The notes under the pieces: model-generated
What the model saw: only the letters and a program-made list of their open reading frames with translations
What the model was told of the DNA's origin: nothing
Databases searched by the model: none
Shown here: positions 9,963 to 22,149 of the stretch, one piece after another
Position numbering within the stretch: position 1 is the stretch's first letter
How the letters are laid out: every line of letters starts with the position of its first letter
Assembly: GCA_947179155.2 (NCBI GenBank)
Contig: OX359266.1
Location: 15,950,098-16,014,097, forward strand
DNA: 64,000 bases
Origin: Hedera helix
Lineage: Eukaryota; Streptophyta; Magnoliopsida; Apiales; Araliaceae
Reading direction: 5' to 3'
Program-made: the position numbers and the translations under genes

Positions 9963-12216
9963 TGTAGACACCCAAATTTTGCACTTGTGTACTAACCCTG
10001 ATAGGAGGGCAAGATCGTCACTTGACCCGACATGCGAAAAGGAAGGTGGACCCCAACACGAAGCCACCCCAACAACTTAAGGCCAAAGCCGCCACAACGA
10101 ACAACGAGCATCAGGTTACTTGCGGCAAGACGAACAGTTGATCCAGAAGAACCTGATTTGATCATAACTAATGACCACTACACTTACGATGTTCGGGAGT
10201 CTCGCTCCCCGGTAAGCGAGCGGCTGCCCAGCTCGCCAGTGAGCTGGCGGGGGTGAAAGGGGGCAGCGCCCCCTGGAAGCCAAGCACGAGCAATTTATAC
10301 AATAGGTAACAGCCTTCCAAAATAATACCGCAAAAATTGGCGAATTAAGACCGCGCGACACGGAAATCGAGAAAAGCAAGCCGGACAGCCGCGGATGCAC
10401 CCGCGACCACCGACAAACGGGACAGTGCGCGGCTCGAGGACGGCACACGGCAGCCGAGGATTCGGCGCGGACGGCTGGCGAGCCCAGCCGCAGATGCACC
10501 TGCGGCCAGCCGCAGTTGCACCTGCGGCTGCCTGCGGAAGGCTATAGATTGCCATTTCCACCCGAGAGTTGAAAAAAAGAAAAAAAAATAGATTTTAGAG
10601 AGAGAGAGCGCGCGGGAGGAGAGAGAAGTGCTCGGTTCTTGGCTAGATTTATGTCAAATATTCATCTTCTCTTGATAATTAGTTGAGTGTTCTTGTATTG
10701 TTGTTCGATTCGTGAAATAAGAAGCTTCAATCGTCTTTTTGCAAGGTGAAAAAGGGTGTGTTCTTGGGTTTCTTTTTGTTGTTTGTATTGTTAGCATATT
10801 GTTGTGATTGGGTTTTTTGATGTAGTTATTATTGTGATAATGACGACGATCCGTGGATTAGGTGTTGTTAGTGAGGGTTCCATCGGAACGTAACTCCTCC
10901 TAACACCCTTATGACATCCGTACGGTGATATGTTTCGTTCGTTATGGTAATGAGAAATTCGTAATGTTGAGTTTGTGATATTTGGGTTATGTAATGCGAT
11001 AGCAATGTTTAAGTCTTGTTAGATTTGGTTTAGTATTGGTTGTGCTGTGATTGGATGATTGAGAGCCTAGGGAGGAGATCCTAGTAATCGAATCCCAATG
11101 ATGGACGTTTTGGTATATGTAATTGTGGTGTAGGGTCCACGGCGATGTATTTGTAACATCGGGCCTCAACGCGATACCAAATCGTGATCGGGTTAAGGCC
11201 CCGTAATAATAAGAATGAGATGTGTGATTGTATGTGTTTGGGGTTGTCTGGATGGCTTACATGCCCATGGATAGCCCCGACACGTTTTGGGATGCTTGTT
11301 CTAATTTACGACGCAAAAGTGGCTTTTTTCCAAAATAAGGCAAACAATGAAGTTTTCTCTAAAAAATGATCAAATTAGGATATTAGATTCGCGAAGTTTA
11401 AAAGGTTAAGAGTTTTGGCGAACCTTAATCTGTGTTTGGTAAAAAGGCTCAAATGGATTTTGTAAAGTTCATAAAAAATGATTTCGTAAATATAAATGAA
11501 CGTTTTTCATTGAACTTCGTGCATAGGGTGAAAGAGTTCTAGAAGTTGCCTTCATTTTTATTCAATTTGTTATTAGAGGGCAATGTATAGTCTCGATATC
11601 TATTTGACAAAAGTTTAACAACTATTCTCTGAAAATGACACCTAATAAAAAACCCTCATCGTTTGCAAAATTAAAATCAATCTTTACTATGAAGCAAAGC
11701 CTTGTCAATGGGGTCAAAGGACGTCTAAAAAGCTTTTCAGATAAACACATTTGCCATATAAAACCAAAGCAAATTTTCTGCAAAATTCACCACAAACATT
11801 CATTTAGGCACACACGCACTCACATGCGCACACACACATTTTAGGATTTAAAAGGATAGGAAAACATCGAGATTGCGGTAACCGTGTTTTACGGAAGTCG
11901 GGGGGTGCCTAACACCTTCCCCTCGCTTAAGCAAGCCCCCGAACTCTATGAATCTCGGTTTGCGGACCAATTAACTCAGAGTCACATATGAGCCAGCGAT
12001 TATAAAAAATCACAAAATTCGGATGAGTTGGTACATCCATTTTAAATATACCAACTGGCGACTCTGGTCAATTGGCTCATAAAAACTCGACATTTCAAAA
12101 CCCCATCGACACTAAGCCGACCCTTTTCAAAAGTCACATCTTAATCTAAAGGCTAAAATTGAAAAGGGTGGTTTTAATATTAAAAATAGGAAACGACGAA
12201 AATCCCGGCGTCGACA
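9963..12216 (+). repeat. 5' LTR of E2, 2254 bp
   Basis: Starts TGTAGACACC and ends CGGCGTCGACA. It has palindromic motifs at 10487-10506 and 10509-10528, a TATA-like CTATAGATT at about 10543 and a GAGAGAGAGAG run at about 10598, consistent with U3/R. From about 10529 it matches the 3' LTR (24736-26423) with only scattered differences. Frames inside are not protein-like. Confidence 0.92.
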
Positions 12217-12218
12217 GC

Positions 12219-12236
12219 TGGCGACTCCGCTGGGGA
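12219..12236 (+). other. Primer-binding site of E2 (tRNA-Arg type)
   Basis: TGGCGACTCCGCTGGGGA lies two bases after the LTR end. It is complementary to the CCA-bearing 3' end expected of a plant tRNA-Arg, the usual primer in Tat elements. The tRNA identity is from memory of the family and not checked. Confidence 0.7.
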
Positions 12237-13015
12237 CATTAGAAGGCTTAAGCCGTGTTTTAAATCTTGATATTTTCCTATCCTTTAAAAATCTAAAAAA
12301 TGTGTGTGTGTGTGTGTGTGTGCATTACTTGCGATTAATCTACCTTTTGTGCGTGTATGAATGGATATGCGAGTTTTGTGATTGCTTTACGAATGCTTTA
12401 CTTTAATGTCATCATTTGCATACGGTGAGGTACGATGAATGTATGATGAATGTATGTTGAGCAGTTCCTCCTCCTGAGGCAAACCCGTCGGATGTGGATT
12501 ACTGGACTCAAAGGGGCGCTCCCCGGCGAGGCTCAGGAAAAGCATTCACTCAGATCCAATCCAATTGAAAGACTGGATTTATTCCCGTCTAGTATGTTGC
12601 GAAGATCTGGGAACCTTCATGCCAAAAAGCCCGCGAGAGTAACTTAGGGTAGGTCAGCCTCAGACAAACCCAACGCATGGAAAGTCTCTTCATACCCTTT
12701 TACACTTTACGCACATGACATCATCAAACATTTTGTGCCTCCCGCGTTGTCAAAATAAAAGCACTAACCTCTGTTTTACAGGGACAGCTTGGAGAGCATC
12801 ATAACTGCACAGTGTCATACCTTGGTTAAAATAAAAGGGATACTGACCCTATTTTGCAGAAAAAAATTACAAAACCCAAAAAAAAACAAAAATATTGGCT
12901 TTAGCATGCATCTGCCAATGTCGTTTCCCGGAACTAAACCTTGGCGTGTTTTATTTGCAGGATTGCGCCCCAAAGTCGTCTCCGGTCCAAGAAAGCCAGA
13001 GAGTCAACGGTCGAA
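12237..13015 (+). other. E2 untranslated leader
   Basis: Non-coding. It contains a TG microsatellite at about 12300-12322 and two pyrimidine-rich TTTTACAG / TTTGCAG sequences (about 12774 and 12956) that could be splice acceptors for a leader intron, but no matching donor was identified. Confidence 0.5.
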
Positions 13016-16000
13016 ATGGCTGAGAACCCCAATCCTAATCCGGCTCCCATATCTCGGGAAGAATTCGATGCTGTGAGAAATTAAATGACCGAGCTGACCA
13101 TGTTGCTCAAGGAGCATTTTAAGCTAAAATCAGGGCCACAACCCGAAGACTCGCCGGGGCCATCGTCTCAAGGGAGTGGGCCGACCCCAGAAACTCCAAA
13201 GGTTGAACCGACAAAGCAAGTTATTGTCATTCCAGAGGATGAGGTTGCCAGCACTGTCAGCAAGAAAATAAAGCAGATGGAAGAGGCCATCAAAACTATG
13301 AAGGGGATCGGGTCATATGGCAGTGTTAACTACTCCGACTTGTGCATCTTTCCGGGAACCAGATATCCCGAGAAGTTCAAACTCCCCGAATTTGAAAAGT
13401 ATAACAGGTCGGGGGATCCGTACACGCATCTGAAAGTATACATCGGAGAGCTAGGGGGATATGCTGAGGACGAATCATTGAGAATGCAACTGTTCCAGAA
13501 AAGCCTGACAGGGGAGGCTAGAACGTGGTACGCGAGGTTGGACAATGCTAAGATTCACAATTGGGAGGAGCTGGCCCATACCTTCCTAACGCAGTACAGC
13601 TTTCAATCCCAGATGGCCCCAGACCGATACCAGATGACGAAAATCAGGAAGCAGACCAATGAATCCTTCAGAGACTACGCTCAACGGTGGAGGAGGATGG
13701 CGGCCCAAGTGAACCCACCCATGAGTGAGGCAGAAATGGTCATGACATTCATCGATATCCAAGAGGCCCCTTACTATGAAACGGTGATAGCGGGGATAGG
13801 GAAGCCTTTTGCGGAGATGATCAAACATGGGGAGATGGCTGAGATGGGTTTAAAGTCAGGGAAAATCCGAGACTTCACAGCTCTCGAGGTTGTGGCTGAG
13901 CAAATCCAGAGTGGAAACTATGGCAGTTCTTCCCGGAGACCCCAGAAGAGGAAAGAAGAGGATGTGTCCCTGGTTTTGCAAGGGTTATCTGGAAAAGCAA
14001 TGACCAGCCCCCCGGTCCGCATGCAAAGAAACGAGGCCCCGCGTCCATCAAATTTCAACAATCAAAAGTATGAGGGGCGCAGGAAATTCGAAAAGCCATA
14101 AGAGAGGGAGTTCACCCCGTTGGGGGATTCGTTGGAGCAAATACTGGCCGTGTTGGTAAGCCAGAAAAAGATTACAGAGCTAGCACCTCCGTCAGACCCG
14201 AAGGGCAAGAGATATGACCCTAGCAAGAGATGCGCCTATCACTCGGCATCCCCGGGGCATGACACTCAGGAGTGCTGGTCGCTAAAACACAAAATCCAGA
14301 ACCTGATTGACAACGGGGAGATCGTGGTGGAACAACCAGAAACCCTAAACGTAAAGGCCAACCCTCTTCCCGAACACAATGGGGGAGGCGTGAACATGGT
14401 GGAAATCAGTGGGGCGGGAGGTCCCTTGAAATTAAAATACATAAGGAAGATAGAAGAAGAGGTTGCGATGACCGATGCCCAGGAGGGTGCGCAAAAGGAG
14501 CCTATCAAGTTGGTTGGAGTAAATCAAGGGACCAAAAAAAAGCCTATCCGGTTGACGGCCCTAAGACCCCTGGTTGTAACAGCTAGGTCACAATTGCCAA
14601 TCACCAATCTGAAAACTGTTCCGTGGAATTACGGCGGGAAGACCGAGGAGGATGCCAGTTGTGCATCAGTTAGCTCAAAGGGAAATCCATTGTATTTACC
14701 AAGGCGGGTTTTTGAGAACATGAAAAGGGAAAACGGGAAAATCTCGGAGGAAAAAGCATTAGAATTTTGGGAAAAAATGAATCACGGCAAGGCAAGTGTG
14801 GTTAAAACGCTGGAGGTGCAGCCACCCCTGACATCCATCTTAGACCTGGTAATGGCATCCAATGATCATCATCAGGTGTTAAGCAAAGTCCTGGAAGAGG
14901 CTTATGTCCCCAAGTCAATTAATACAGAGAGATTCGGTCACTTGGTGGGCCACCTGTTGGACAGCAATGTGATATCATTCACCGATGATGATATCCCCGA
15001 AGAAGGGAGGGGGCATCAGAGGCCATTACACATTGCGGTCATCTCCTCCGGATATGTGATGAACGGAGTCTTGATTGATGGTGGGTCAGCACTGAATATT
15101 TGCCCATATAGTACTCTGGAGAAGATGAAGATCAACCCTAAGCGCCTGCGGGCCAGCCAAGTGGTGGTGAGGGCGTTTGACAGATCTAGGAAGGATACGG
15201 TGGGAGAGATTGAGCTGCCGGTGGAGGTCGGGCCTTATACGTTTGACATTTCTTTCCAGGTGCTGGATATCACAGCCAGTTACAACATGCTGCTAGGGAG
15301 GCCCTGGATTCATATGGCCGGGGCAGTTCCCTCCACCCTGCATCAACAAATAAAGTTTATCGTGGAGGGGCACTTGGTAACAATTGCAGCAGAATCTGAC
15401 TACCCTGTTCCCTCTGTAAAGGGCATGCCGGTGATCCATGTGGACGAATCGGCCGAACCAATCAGCTATCAGGCATTTGAAATTAGCACCCCTCAGTACA
15501 AGCAGTTGGGAGCTCCGGAGTTGAAACCTAAAATGTCTCCCGAGCTCACCTTTGTTGCCCGGGAAATGGTGGCGATGAACTTCCAGCCGGGGCAAGGGCT
15601 GGGCAAGAACAGCCAAGGGATCACCGAGCTCATCCAGATACCGGCACACTCGGGCAAGGCAGGGTTAGGATACCACGGAGGGATGAGGCCAAGGAGCTCA
15701 TACAAGAAAATTCCCGTTCGGATAGCCGGAGTCCCAATATCGAGAACCAATAATGAACACTCCCCGAGGGTAGTCAAGCCTGCATCTGAAGCAGAGGGTA
15801 AAGTGGAGGTTTCCCCAGCCAAGGGATTGGTCCAGCAGGTGGAATTCTTGCAGGAAATCATGGAACAGTTTGAGAGAAAGTGCCATCTCCCGGGGCAATC
15901 AGGGCCTAGTGAAAAGGGAAAGGAGAAAAGGACTGAAGGCAAGCAGATCATGCCATTTATTAATTGGGCCGGGTTAGAGGTGCCCGAGGAAAGTGAAAAT

Positions 16001-16128
16001 GAAGGCTGAAGCCAAGTTGCCGCAATCATTGAAGAGGTGCCAGATACAGAGATCCCCTCCATCACTAGCTATAAAACCGAAGTGATCCCCAAGAATTGGA
16101 CCGTGCAGCCAGTAGTATCCAGAATAGG
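13016..16128 (+). pseudogene. gag-pro: E2 gag-protease, exon 1 (three in-frame stops)
   Basis: The likely true start is ATG 13016 (MAENPNPNPAP), not 13085, because the downstream ATG only follows a nonsense codon. One frame runs to the splice donor at 16128, interrupted by TAA 13082-13084, TAA 14099-14101 and TGA 16007-16009, with no frameshift. Domains are: capsid-type retrotransposon gag (about 13370-13850, FTGEARTWYARL-like region), an atypical zinc knuckle (CAYHSASPGHDTQEC, about 14231), an aspartic protease with DGGSALN (catalytic Asp codon 15077-15079), and a G-patch-like segment (NFQPGQGLGKNSQGI, about 15580). It would form the virus-like particle and process the polyprotein. The stops inactivate it. 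Confidence 0.88.
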
Positions 16129-16303
16129 GTAAATGCAGGAGTGTCCGTGAATCTTGTCCAGTAGGGGGATCAAGGGGTTTTTAAGACGGTGTTTTTGTTT
16201 TTATGTACCTGCACGTCTATTTCATACTTTTGTCATGATTATTGAAAAGGAAGTCATGTACTTAATGTTTATATATATGACAAATATTTTTGTTTCATGT
16301 CAG
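16129..16303 (+). other. E2 intron between protease and RT (175 bp)
   Basis: Donor GG|GTAAATG at 16129; acceptor TTTCATGTCAG|G ends at 16303 after a T-rich tract. Joining keeps the frame exactly: GG from exon 1 plus G from exon 2 makes a Gly codon. Without splicing the frame stops at 16130. An intron at this place is a known feature of Ogre/Tat elements. Confidence 0.75.
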
Positions 16304-19300
16304 GTGTACCGATTTGAGTCATTCTAGCCTAACAAACGATTTTCCAAATTTAAAAGACGATTATGATTTTGATATAGAACTGGATTTCGATTTGATGGGA
16401 ATTGAGCAGGACGAAGCCGATGATGACGACGCTCCCGACGAGATCAAAGAGTGGGTCGAGGATAAACCCAAACCCAACCTAGACCAAACCATCACCATCA
16501 ATATAGGAACCCCTGAAAACCCCAAAGAGCTAAAAATTGGGGCAGACCTGACTCCCGACCAGAAAACAGAGGTAGCTGAACTATTGAGCCAATATGAGGA
16601 TGTGTTTGCTTGGTCACACGAAGACATGGTCGGTTTGTCCACGAATATTGTGGTACATCGATTGCCTGTCAAGGAGGGTTTCAGGCCAGTTAAGTAGAAG
16701 CTGAGAAAATTAAAACCAGAGTGGAGCTTAAAAGTGAAGGAGGAAATAGTCAAGCAATTCAAGGCTGGGATCATCATGGTGTCCACTTACCCAGAGTGGC
16801 TTTCCAATATAGTTCCAGTGGCGAAGCCCGGAGGAAAGGTGAGAGTATGCGTTGACTATAGGGATCTAAACAAAGCCAGTCTCAAGGATAACTTCCCAGT
16901 GCCTTTCATGCACATCTTGGTGGATAATACGGCTCAGTATGAAATGTATTCTTTCGTCGATTGTTTTGCGGGATATCACCAGATAATGGTGGCGAAAGAG
17001 GACCGAGAAAAGACTGCCTTCATCACCCCCTGGGGCACGTTTTGTTATAGGCAACTTGCTTTCGGCCTCACAAATGCAAGAGCCACTTATCAGAGAGCCA
17101 TGATGGCCCTATTCCATGACATGATGCACAAGGAAATAGAGGTCTACGTGGATGACATTATTGTGAAATCAAGGACGGAATCTGACCATGTGACTCACCT
17201 CAAGAAGTTATTTGAGCGGCTCAGGAAGTATAAGTTGAAGCTCAATCCGACAAAGTGTGCCTTCGGGGTTCAGTCAGGTAAGCTCCTTGGATTCTTGGTG
17301 AGCAATTGTGGCATCGAACTGGATCCAGCCAAGATCAGAGCCATTGTGGATATGCCAGCACCTCGTACAGAGAAAGAGATAAGGGGATTCTTGGGGAGGA
17401 TAAACTTCATCAGTCGATTCATATCCCATCTGACCACCACCTGCGAACCAATCTTTAAACTGTTAAGGAAAGATGCCTCCCGAAAGTGGAACAATCAATG
17501 CCAAAAGGCCTTTCAGACTATTAAGAAGTAATTAACAGAAGCACCAGTGCTGGTACCTCCGAAGGACGGGATTCCCCTTTTCCTATATATATCCGTGAGC
17601 GATATGGCGATGGGTTGTATGTTGGGGCAGAAGAATGAATTCGGCAAGGAGCATGCCATTTATTACCTCAGCAAGAGATTCAGCAGCTGTGAGCAGAATT
17701 ACACACCGATCGAGAGAACATGTTGCGCATTGGCAGGGGCTGCTATGAGGTTACAACATTACCTTCATGGACACACTACCTATTTAATCTCGCGAATCGA
17801 TCCCCTGAAGTATATATTTGAAAGACCGATGTTGAATTGTCGATTGTCAAGGTGGCAGTTAATCCTACAGCAGTTCGATATCCTTTATGTTACCCAGAAA
17901 GCCATGAAGGGGCAGGGGATTGCAGATCAATTATCAGAGATGCCGACAGGGGGGATGGAGCCTTTAGAAACGTCCCTACCGGGTGAAGACATACTGTGGG
18001 TCCAACAGACGAGGTGTGATGACGAAGGGCAGTTTTGGAAAATGTATTTCGACGGTGCCATGAATGCTGAAGGGGCTGGAGCTGGAGCGGTCCTAGTCTC
18101 CATTACGGGCGAGCAATACCCTGTTCTCACCAAACTACAGTTCAGTAACTCAAACAATACGGCTGAATACGAAGGATGTATACTGGGACTGAGATTCGCC
18201 CGCAACATGGGAGTGAAAAGATTAGCCGTGTTCGGAGATTCAGAGTTGGTAATCAGACAGGCGACGGGGGTGTATGGCACTAAGGAGCTTCGGTTACTTC
18301 TGTACCACTGGTGTGTAATCCGATTGATGCAAGAATTTGAAGACATAGCTTTCCGACACATTCTCAGGGGGCGGAATGACTTTGCCGATGCATTGGCCAC
18401 CCTGGCTTCGTTAGTCCACGTACTAAAAAACAAAGCCACTCCACAGATTGAAATAATAGTGCAAAATGCTCCCGCTTACGAAGAATATATATTGGAGTTA
18501 TCAGAAGAGGGGGTTCAGCCAAATCAGCCCTGGTATCATGACATCCAGAAATACTTGAGGGACAGATCACTCCCCGACCAGGCGAACCGAACGGAAAGGC
18601 AGAAAATCCAGAAGATGGCGATGAAATTCTATTTAAGCGGAGATTCCCTGTATAAGAGGGATGTAGGCTTGGGATTATTGCGATGTGTGGACGAGACTCA
18701 AGCACAGAAAATCATGGGCGAAGTGCATGGTGGAGTATGTGGGCCGCATATGAGTGGACTGATGTTGGCCAAGAAAATTCTGAGAACGGGGCACTACTGG
18801 CTATCACTTAAGGCTGACTGTGACGATCATGTCAAGCGATGTTTCCAATGCCAAGCACACGGTAATGTGATGCATGCGCCTCCTAATGAACTGCATTATA
18901 TGACTTCCCCTTGGTCGTTCTCCATGTGGGGTATGGATGTAATCGGACCCGTGGAGCCCAAAGCGAGCAATGGCCACCGGTTCATTTTTGTCATGATTGA
19001 TTATTTCGCTAAATGGGTGGAGGCAGCTTCTTTCCCCAAAGTAACGCATGAAGTCATAGTCAGTTTCATCAGGAACAATGTCATTTGCCGATACGGACAG
19101 CCTGAGATCTTGGTGTCCGACAATGCCAAGAATCTGAACAATGCCCTTATGAAGGAGTTGTGCGCCCAATTCAAGATCAAGCATCTCAATTCTATCATTT
19201 ACAGGCCCAAAATGAATGGGGCCGTGGAAGCGGCGAATAAGAATATAAAGAGAATTATGGCGAGAATGTCTGCCAATCATCGTGGATGGCCAGAATTGTT

Positions 19301-19778
19301 GCCCCTCACGCTGTTTGCATATCGGACGTCGGTTAGTACATCCACAGGGGTAACCCCTTACGCCTTGGTATATGGGATGGAGGCCGTTTTGCCAGTTGAA
19401 ATGGAGATGGCATCCCTCCGAATTTTGCTCGATGCTCGGATTGACGAGGAGGATTGGATACAAAGTCGGTATGACCAACTAGCCTTAATAGATGAAAGGA
19501 GGGTGGCGGCTATATTACACGGTCAGTTGTATCAGCAACGCATCTCTCGATCATACGACAAAAAGATACGGTCCCGAAAGTTCAAAGAAAATGACTTAGT
19601 GCTAAAAAGGGTCATGCCCTGTCAAGACGAAGCCAAAGGAAAATTTGCTCCGAATTGGGAAGGGCCCTTTGTGATCAAGAAAGTCCTATCTGGAGGGGCC
19701 CTCATCCTACAAGAAATGGATGGCGAGGTATTTCCGCAGCCCCTGAATTCTGACTCAGTGAAACGGTTCTACGCTTAA
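16304..19778 (+). pseudogene. pol: E2 pol: RT, RNase H, aRNase H, integrase (two in-frame stops)
   Basis: One frame from the splice acceptor to TAA at 19776-19778, broken only by TAG 16695-16697 and TAA 17529-17531. RT has VCVDYRDLNKA and the active site YVDD (17145-17156). The first RNase H is around 17550-17900. A second, archaeal-type RNase H has YFDGAMN, AEYEGC, GDSELV and DFADALA (about 18045-18400). Integrase has the H-H-C-C zinc motif (HGG...CFQCQ, about 18726-18850) and the D,D,E core (GMDVIG, SDNAKN, GAVEAANK, about 18930-19240). The tail ends VKRFYA. The doubled RNase H supports Tat placement. Both stops sit where relatives have Gln, as expected for C-to-T changes. Confidence 0.9.
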
Positions 19779-20269
19779 AAAAAAAAAAAAAAAATCTTTC
19801 TATCTCCCTTGTAACTCGAACTACGTAGGACCTGATCTCCTGACCTTGTGGGAGTACGTAGGCAGCTATCATGGCACGGTCTGTTCTATACAAAATAATA
19901 AACCTTGTCCCTATACCAAACCCATTTCCAGAAAACCCCGAAACCCTACTTGGACAAATACATTCCAAATCTTACCCAAACCTAGCCATATAATCAACTA
20001 GAACCCAAGACTCACTCCGATGAAATCTGAGGGGCATACGGCAATATCTGTGAAGTTCCAATCAAGACTTGAGGAAAGAAATAAGGCAATATGTCGAAAT
20101 CATAATCGGCTGGATAAAATGAGGATCCAATGAAGGGCGACGATGCATCAAAAAGGGAAATGACTAAACCATAAATATTTCTCTATATATACAAAACATT
20201 TTGATTACAAGTCTGTCTTTTAAATAAAAGTGATGACACTGACATAGTCCATGCAGGGAATAAAATCAT
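19779..20269. other. E2 spacer between pol and antisense gene B
   Basis: Begins with a 17-18 base A run that overlaps the pol stop codon. The rest is ordinary mixed sequence with no open frame or repeat that I recognise. This is where the sense and antisense transcripts would converge and end. Confidence 0.5.
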
Positions 20270-21913
20270 CTACAGGTCGGAGACCAGTTGGAGCAGGATA
20301 GACATAATAGTCGAGGCATCATAAACCTCCGGCTCATCCGCAATCTGCTGTCCCATCAGGTCAATCCGAGTCAAAAGAGCAGCAGCACTGGTAACAGTTG
20401 CAGAATGGCCCTCCATGACAACTCTGACCTGCTCAATAACACTATCTCTGGCAGAGAGGGCGGCATCACAAGCTAGTACAACAGCATCCCGCTCCACGTG
20501 CGCGGTATCCCTCTCAATCTCGGTAGCACTCAAGGCAGACCGGAGCCGGGTACCCTCAATCATCAATCTCTGGGTCCGATCCGCCAAATCAAGGGCAGGG
20601 ACATGTACCGAAGCAGAAACCTCCTCAACATCAGATCTGGGCGCTAATCCTGAAAGCTCCGGAGGAATGACCGCATCTGAACTGGTCTCATCGGGGAAAA
20701 GTCCTCGAGAACCACCCAATACCCCAATCGGGTCAAAATCGACAATCTCAGAATCTCCTTGCAACCATAACAGATAATCGGGTGTCTGACCGGGATGACT
20801 ATCCCCAAACTCGGCCGAGACCCTGTGTGACCAAAGATCGTATACCCTCAGCAGCTCCCTCTCCGTCTGAGGCGATATGAGAAATCGATAGTCAGCTGCT
20901 CCCACAAAGAGATAGAGACCCTGCATCTGGTCAAACTGACCCATGACAGCTAAGGGATGATAAGTCGTCACCCCCCTCAAGCCAAGAAGAGGGAGAAAAT
21001 CAAAAGGTGGCACATAGGTCAAGAAACTCTGGAAGGAGCAATAACCCGAATAGATCAGAAGATGAAAAGGCTCCTCAATGGCCGATAAGAACTCTCTCCA
21101 AGAGGCTGTATCCGTGCATCGCCGGGGACGGAAGGAGAACTGCATGGCCAACCTGTGGCTAAAACAAAACCCATGCCGACGAAACTGCCCGATAGGTCTG
21201 AGGTGGCTCATGAACCTTACATACAACAAAATAGAGCTTCCCCTGAACATGCGACCAGAGAAGGAATGACAATACGAGGCCGATAGGTAAGTCTCGGCAA
21301 GTATCATGGGAAGGATAGTATGATCCTCCTGAAGGGCCTGAACCGCTACAATAACCCGCATGTCCAGGAGGTCATCCCCTACAGGCATGTACAGAACTGA
21401 TATGACACAAGCCATCAAAACATCCACTCTCAAAGCGCCCCAGTGCTCCTCAGACACTGAAAAATCACTGGAGAATCGAGAAAAGCTATCCACCGAACCG
21501 AATCTGTCAATCAAGAAGGATAGTGGAACAAAATGGCTCGAGGAAATCGCAGATAACAGGGCTGTCCTCCGCAAGCCCGTGAAAGTCAGGAACTGACGGC
21601 GCATATGGTCTGAAGTAACCCGTGCACAGGGACCATCCACTGATAAACCGGTAAAGCGAGCATACTCCTCAAGGGTGGGAGTCAGATACTCCAGCCCAAA
21701 CCTGAAAACATGTATGTCCGGGATCCAACAACTGAGAATGCCATCAACAAAGCCCGGCGGCACCTGAAATGTCAAAAGAGCCATGGAGTGTCCCAAAAGA
21801 CCCTCTGCGATGATACGGTCAGAGGGTAGCAAACTATCCAGCCACAAGCGGAGCCTGCCAATAATCCCTGAGGGGGCGTAGGGGTCCACGCGAACCACGT
21901 CCAGGGATGACAT
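20270..21913 (-). CDS. Antisense gene B of E2: DUF7745-like protein, 547 aa, intact
   Basis: An uninterrupted frame on the strand opposite gag-pol. About residues 50-100 hold PGFVDGILSCWIPD and FGLEYLTPTLEEYARFTGL, which resemble the DUF7745 family found next to plant retrotransposon genes and related to the plant mobile domain group. Residues about 430-515 are rich in Arg, Glu, Asp and Ala and look like a long helix or coiled coil. No signal peptide or membrane segment is evident. The ATG follows ...TTTTTACAG directly, as in E1, so it may be the start of a downstream exon of gene A rather than a separate gene. E1 carries a broken copy (1-1482). Function is unknown; family assignment is moderate. 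Confidence 0.65.
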   Translation of the reverse strand: MSSLDVVRVDPYAPSGIIGRLRLWLDSLLPSDRIIAEGLLGHSMALLTFQVPPGFVDGILSCWIPDIHVFRFGLEYLTPTLEEYARFTGLSVDGPCARVTSDHMRRQFLTFTGLRRTALLSAISSSHFVPLSFLIDRFGSVDSFSRFSSDFSVSEEHWGALRVDVLMACVISVLYMPVGDDLLDMRVIVAVQALQEDHTILPMILAETYLSASYCHSFSGRMFRGSSILLYVRFMSHLRPIGQFRRHGFCFSHRLAMQFSFRPRRCTDTASWREFLSAIEEPFHLLIYSGYCSFQSFLTYVPPFDFLPLLGLRGVTTYHPLAVMGQFDQMQGLYLFVGAADYRFLISPQTERELLRVYDLWSHRVSAEFGDSHPGQTPDYLLWLQGDSEIVDFDPIGVLGGSRGLFPDETSSDAVIPPELSGLAPRSDVEEVSASVHVPALDLADRTQRLMIEGTRLRSALSATEIERDTAHVERDAVVLACDAALSARDSVIEQVRVVMEGHSATVTSAAALLTRIDLMGQQIADEPEVYDASTIMSILLQLVSDL

Positions 21914-22149
21914 CTGTAAAAAGCAGTATCAAAAGACTATGCAGGGGTCAATTTTTCCTTTATCGACATATATAATAAATCATGCATCATGCAAGCTATA
22001 AAGGAATAAATGGATCGTCATAAAGAAAAGATTATGCATAAAATAAAGATAATTCTGTACATAATACATGGGATGAGAAATAATAATGACAAATAAAACA
22101 AACAGGTTCAAATACAGGGGTCCTAGCCTATCTAAATCTAGCAGGCGCA
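21914..22149 (-). other. Spacer or intron between antisense genes A and B (E2)
   Basis: 236 bp, AT-rich on the minus strand, ending in TTTGATACTGCTTTTTACAG just before the ATG of gene B. The E1 counterpart (1483-1697) ends TTTGATACTACTTTAACAG. A polypyrimidine-CAG at the same place in both copies looks like a 3' splice site; the matching donor is not clear. Confidence 0.4.

Noticed and set aside
14266..16065. Minus-strand frames opposite gag-pro (80-190 aa)
   Set aside because: They are shadows of the sense gene, with no conserved motifs of their own.
18804..19478. 224-aa minus-strand frame opposite integrase
   Set aside because: Shadow frame; the sense strand has the full HHCC and DDE motifs.
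19776..19794. A17 tract at the end of pol as the poly(A) tail of a retroposed transcript
   Set aside because: Downstream sequence belongs to the same element and there is no target duplication around it; slippage is simpler.
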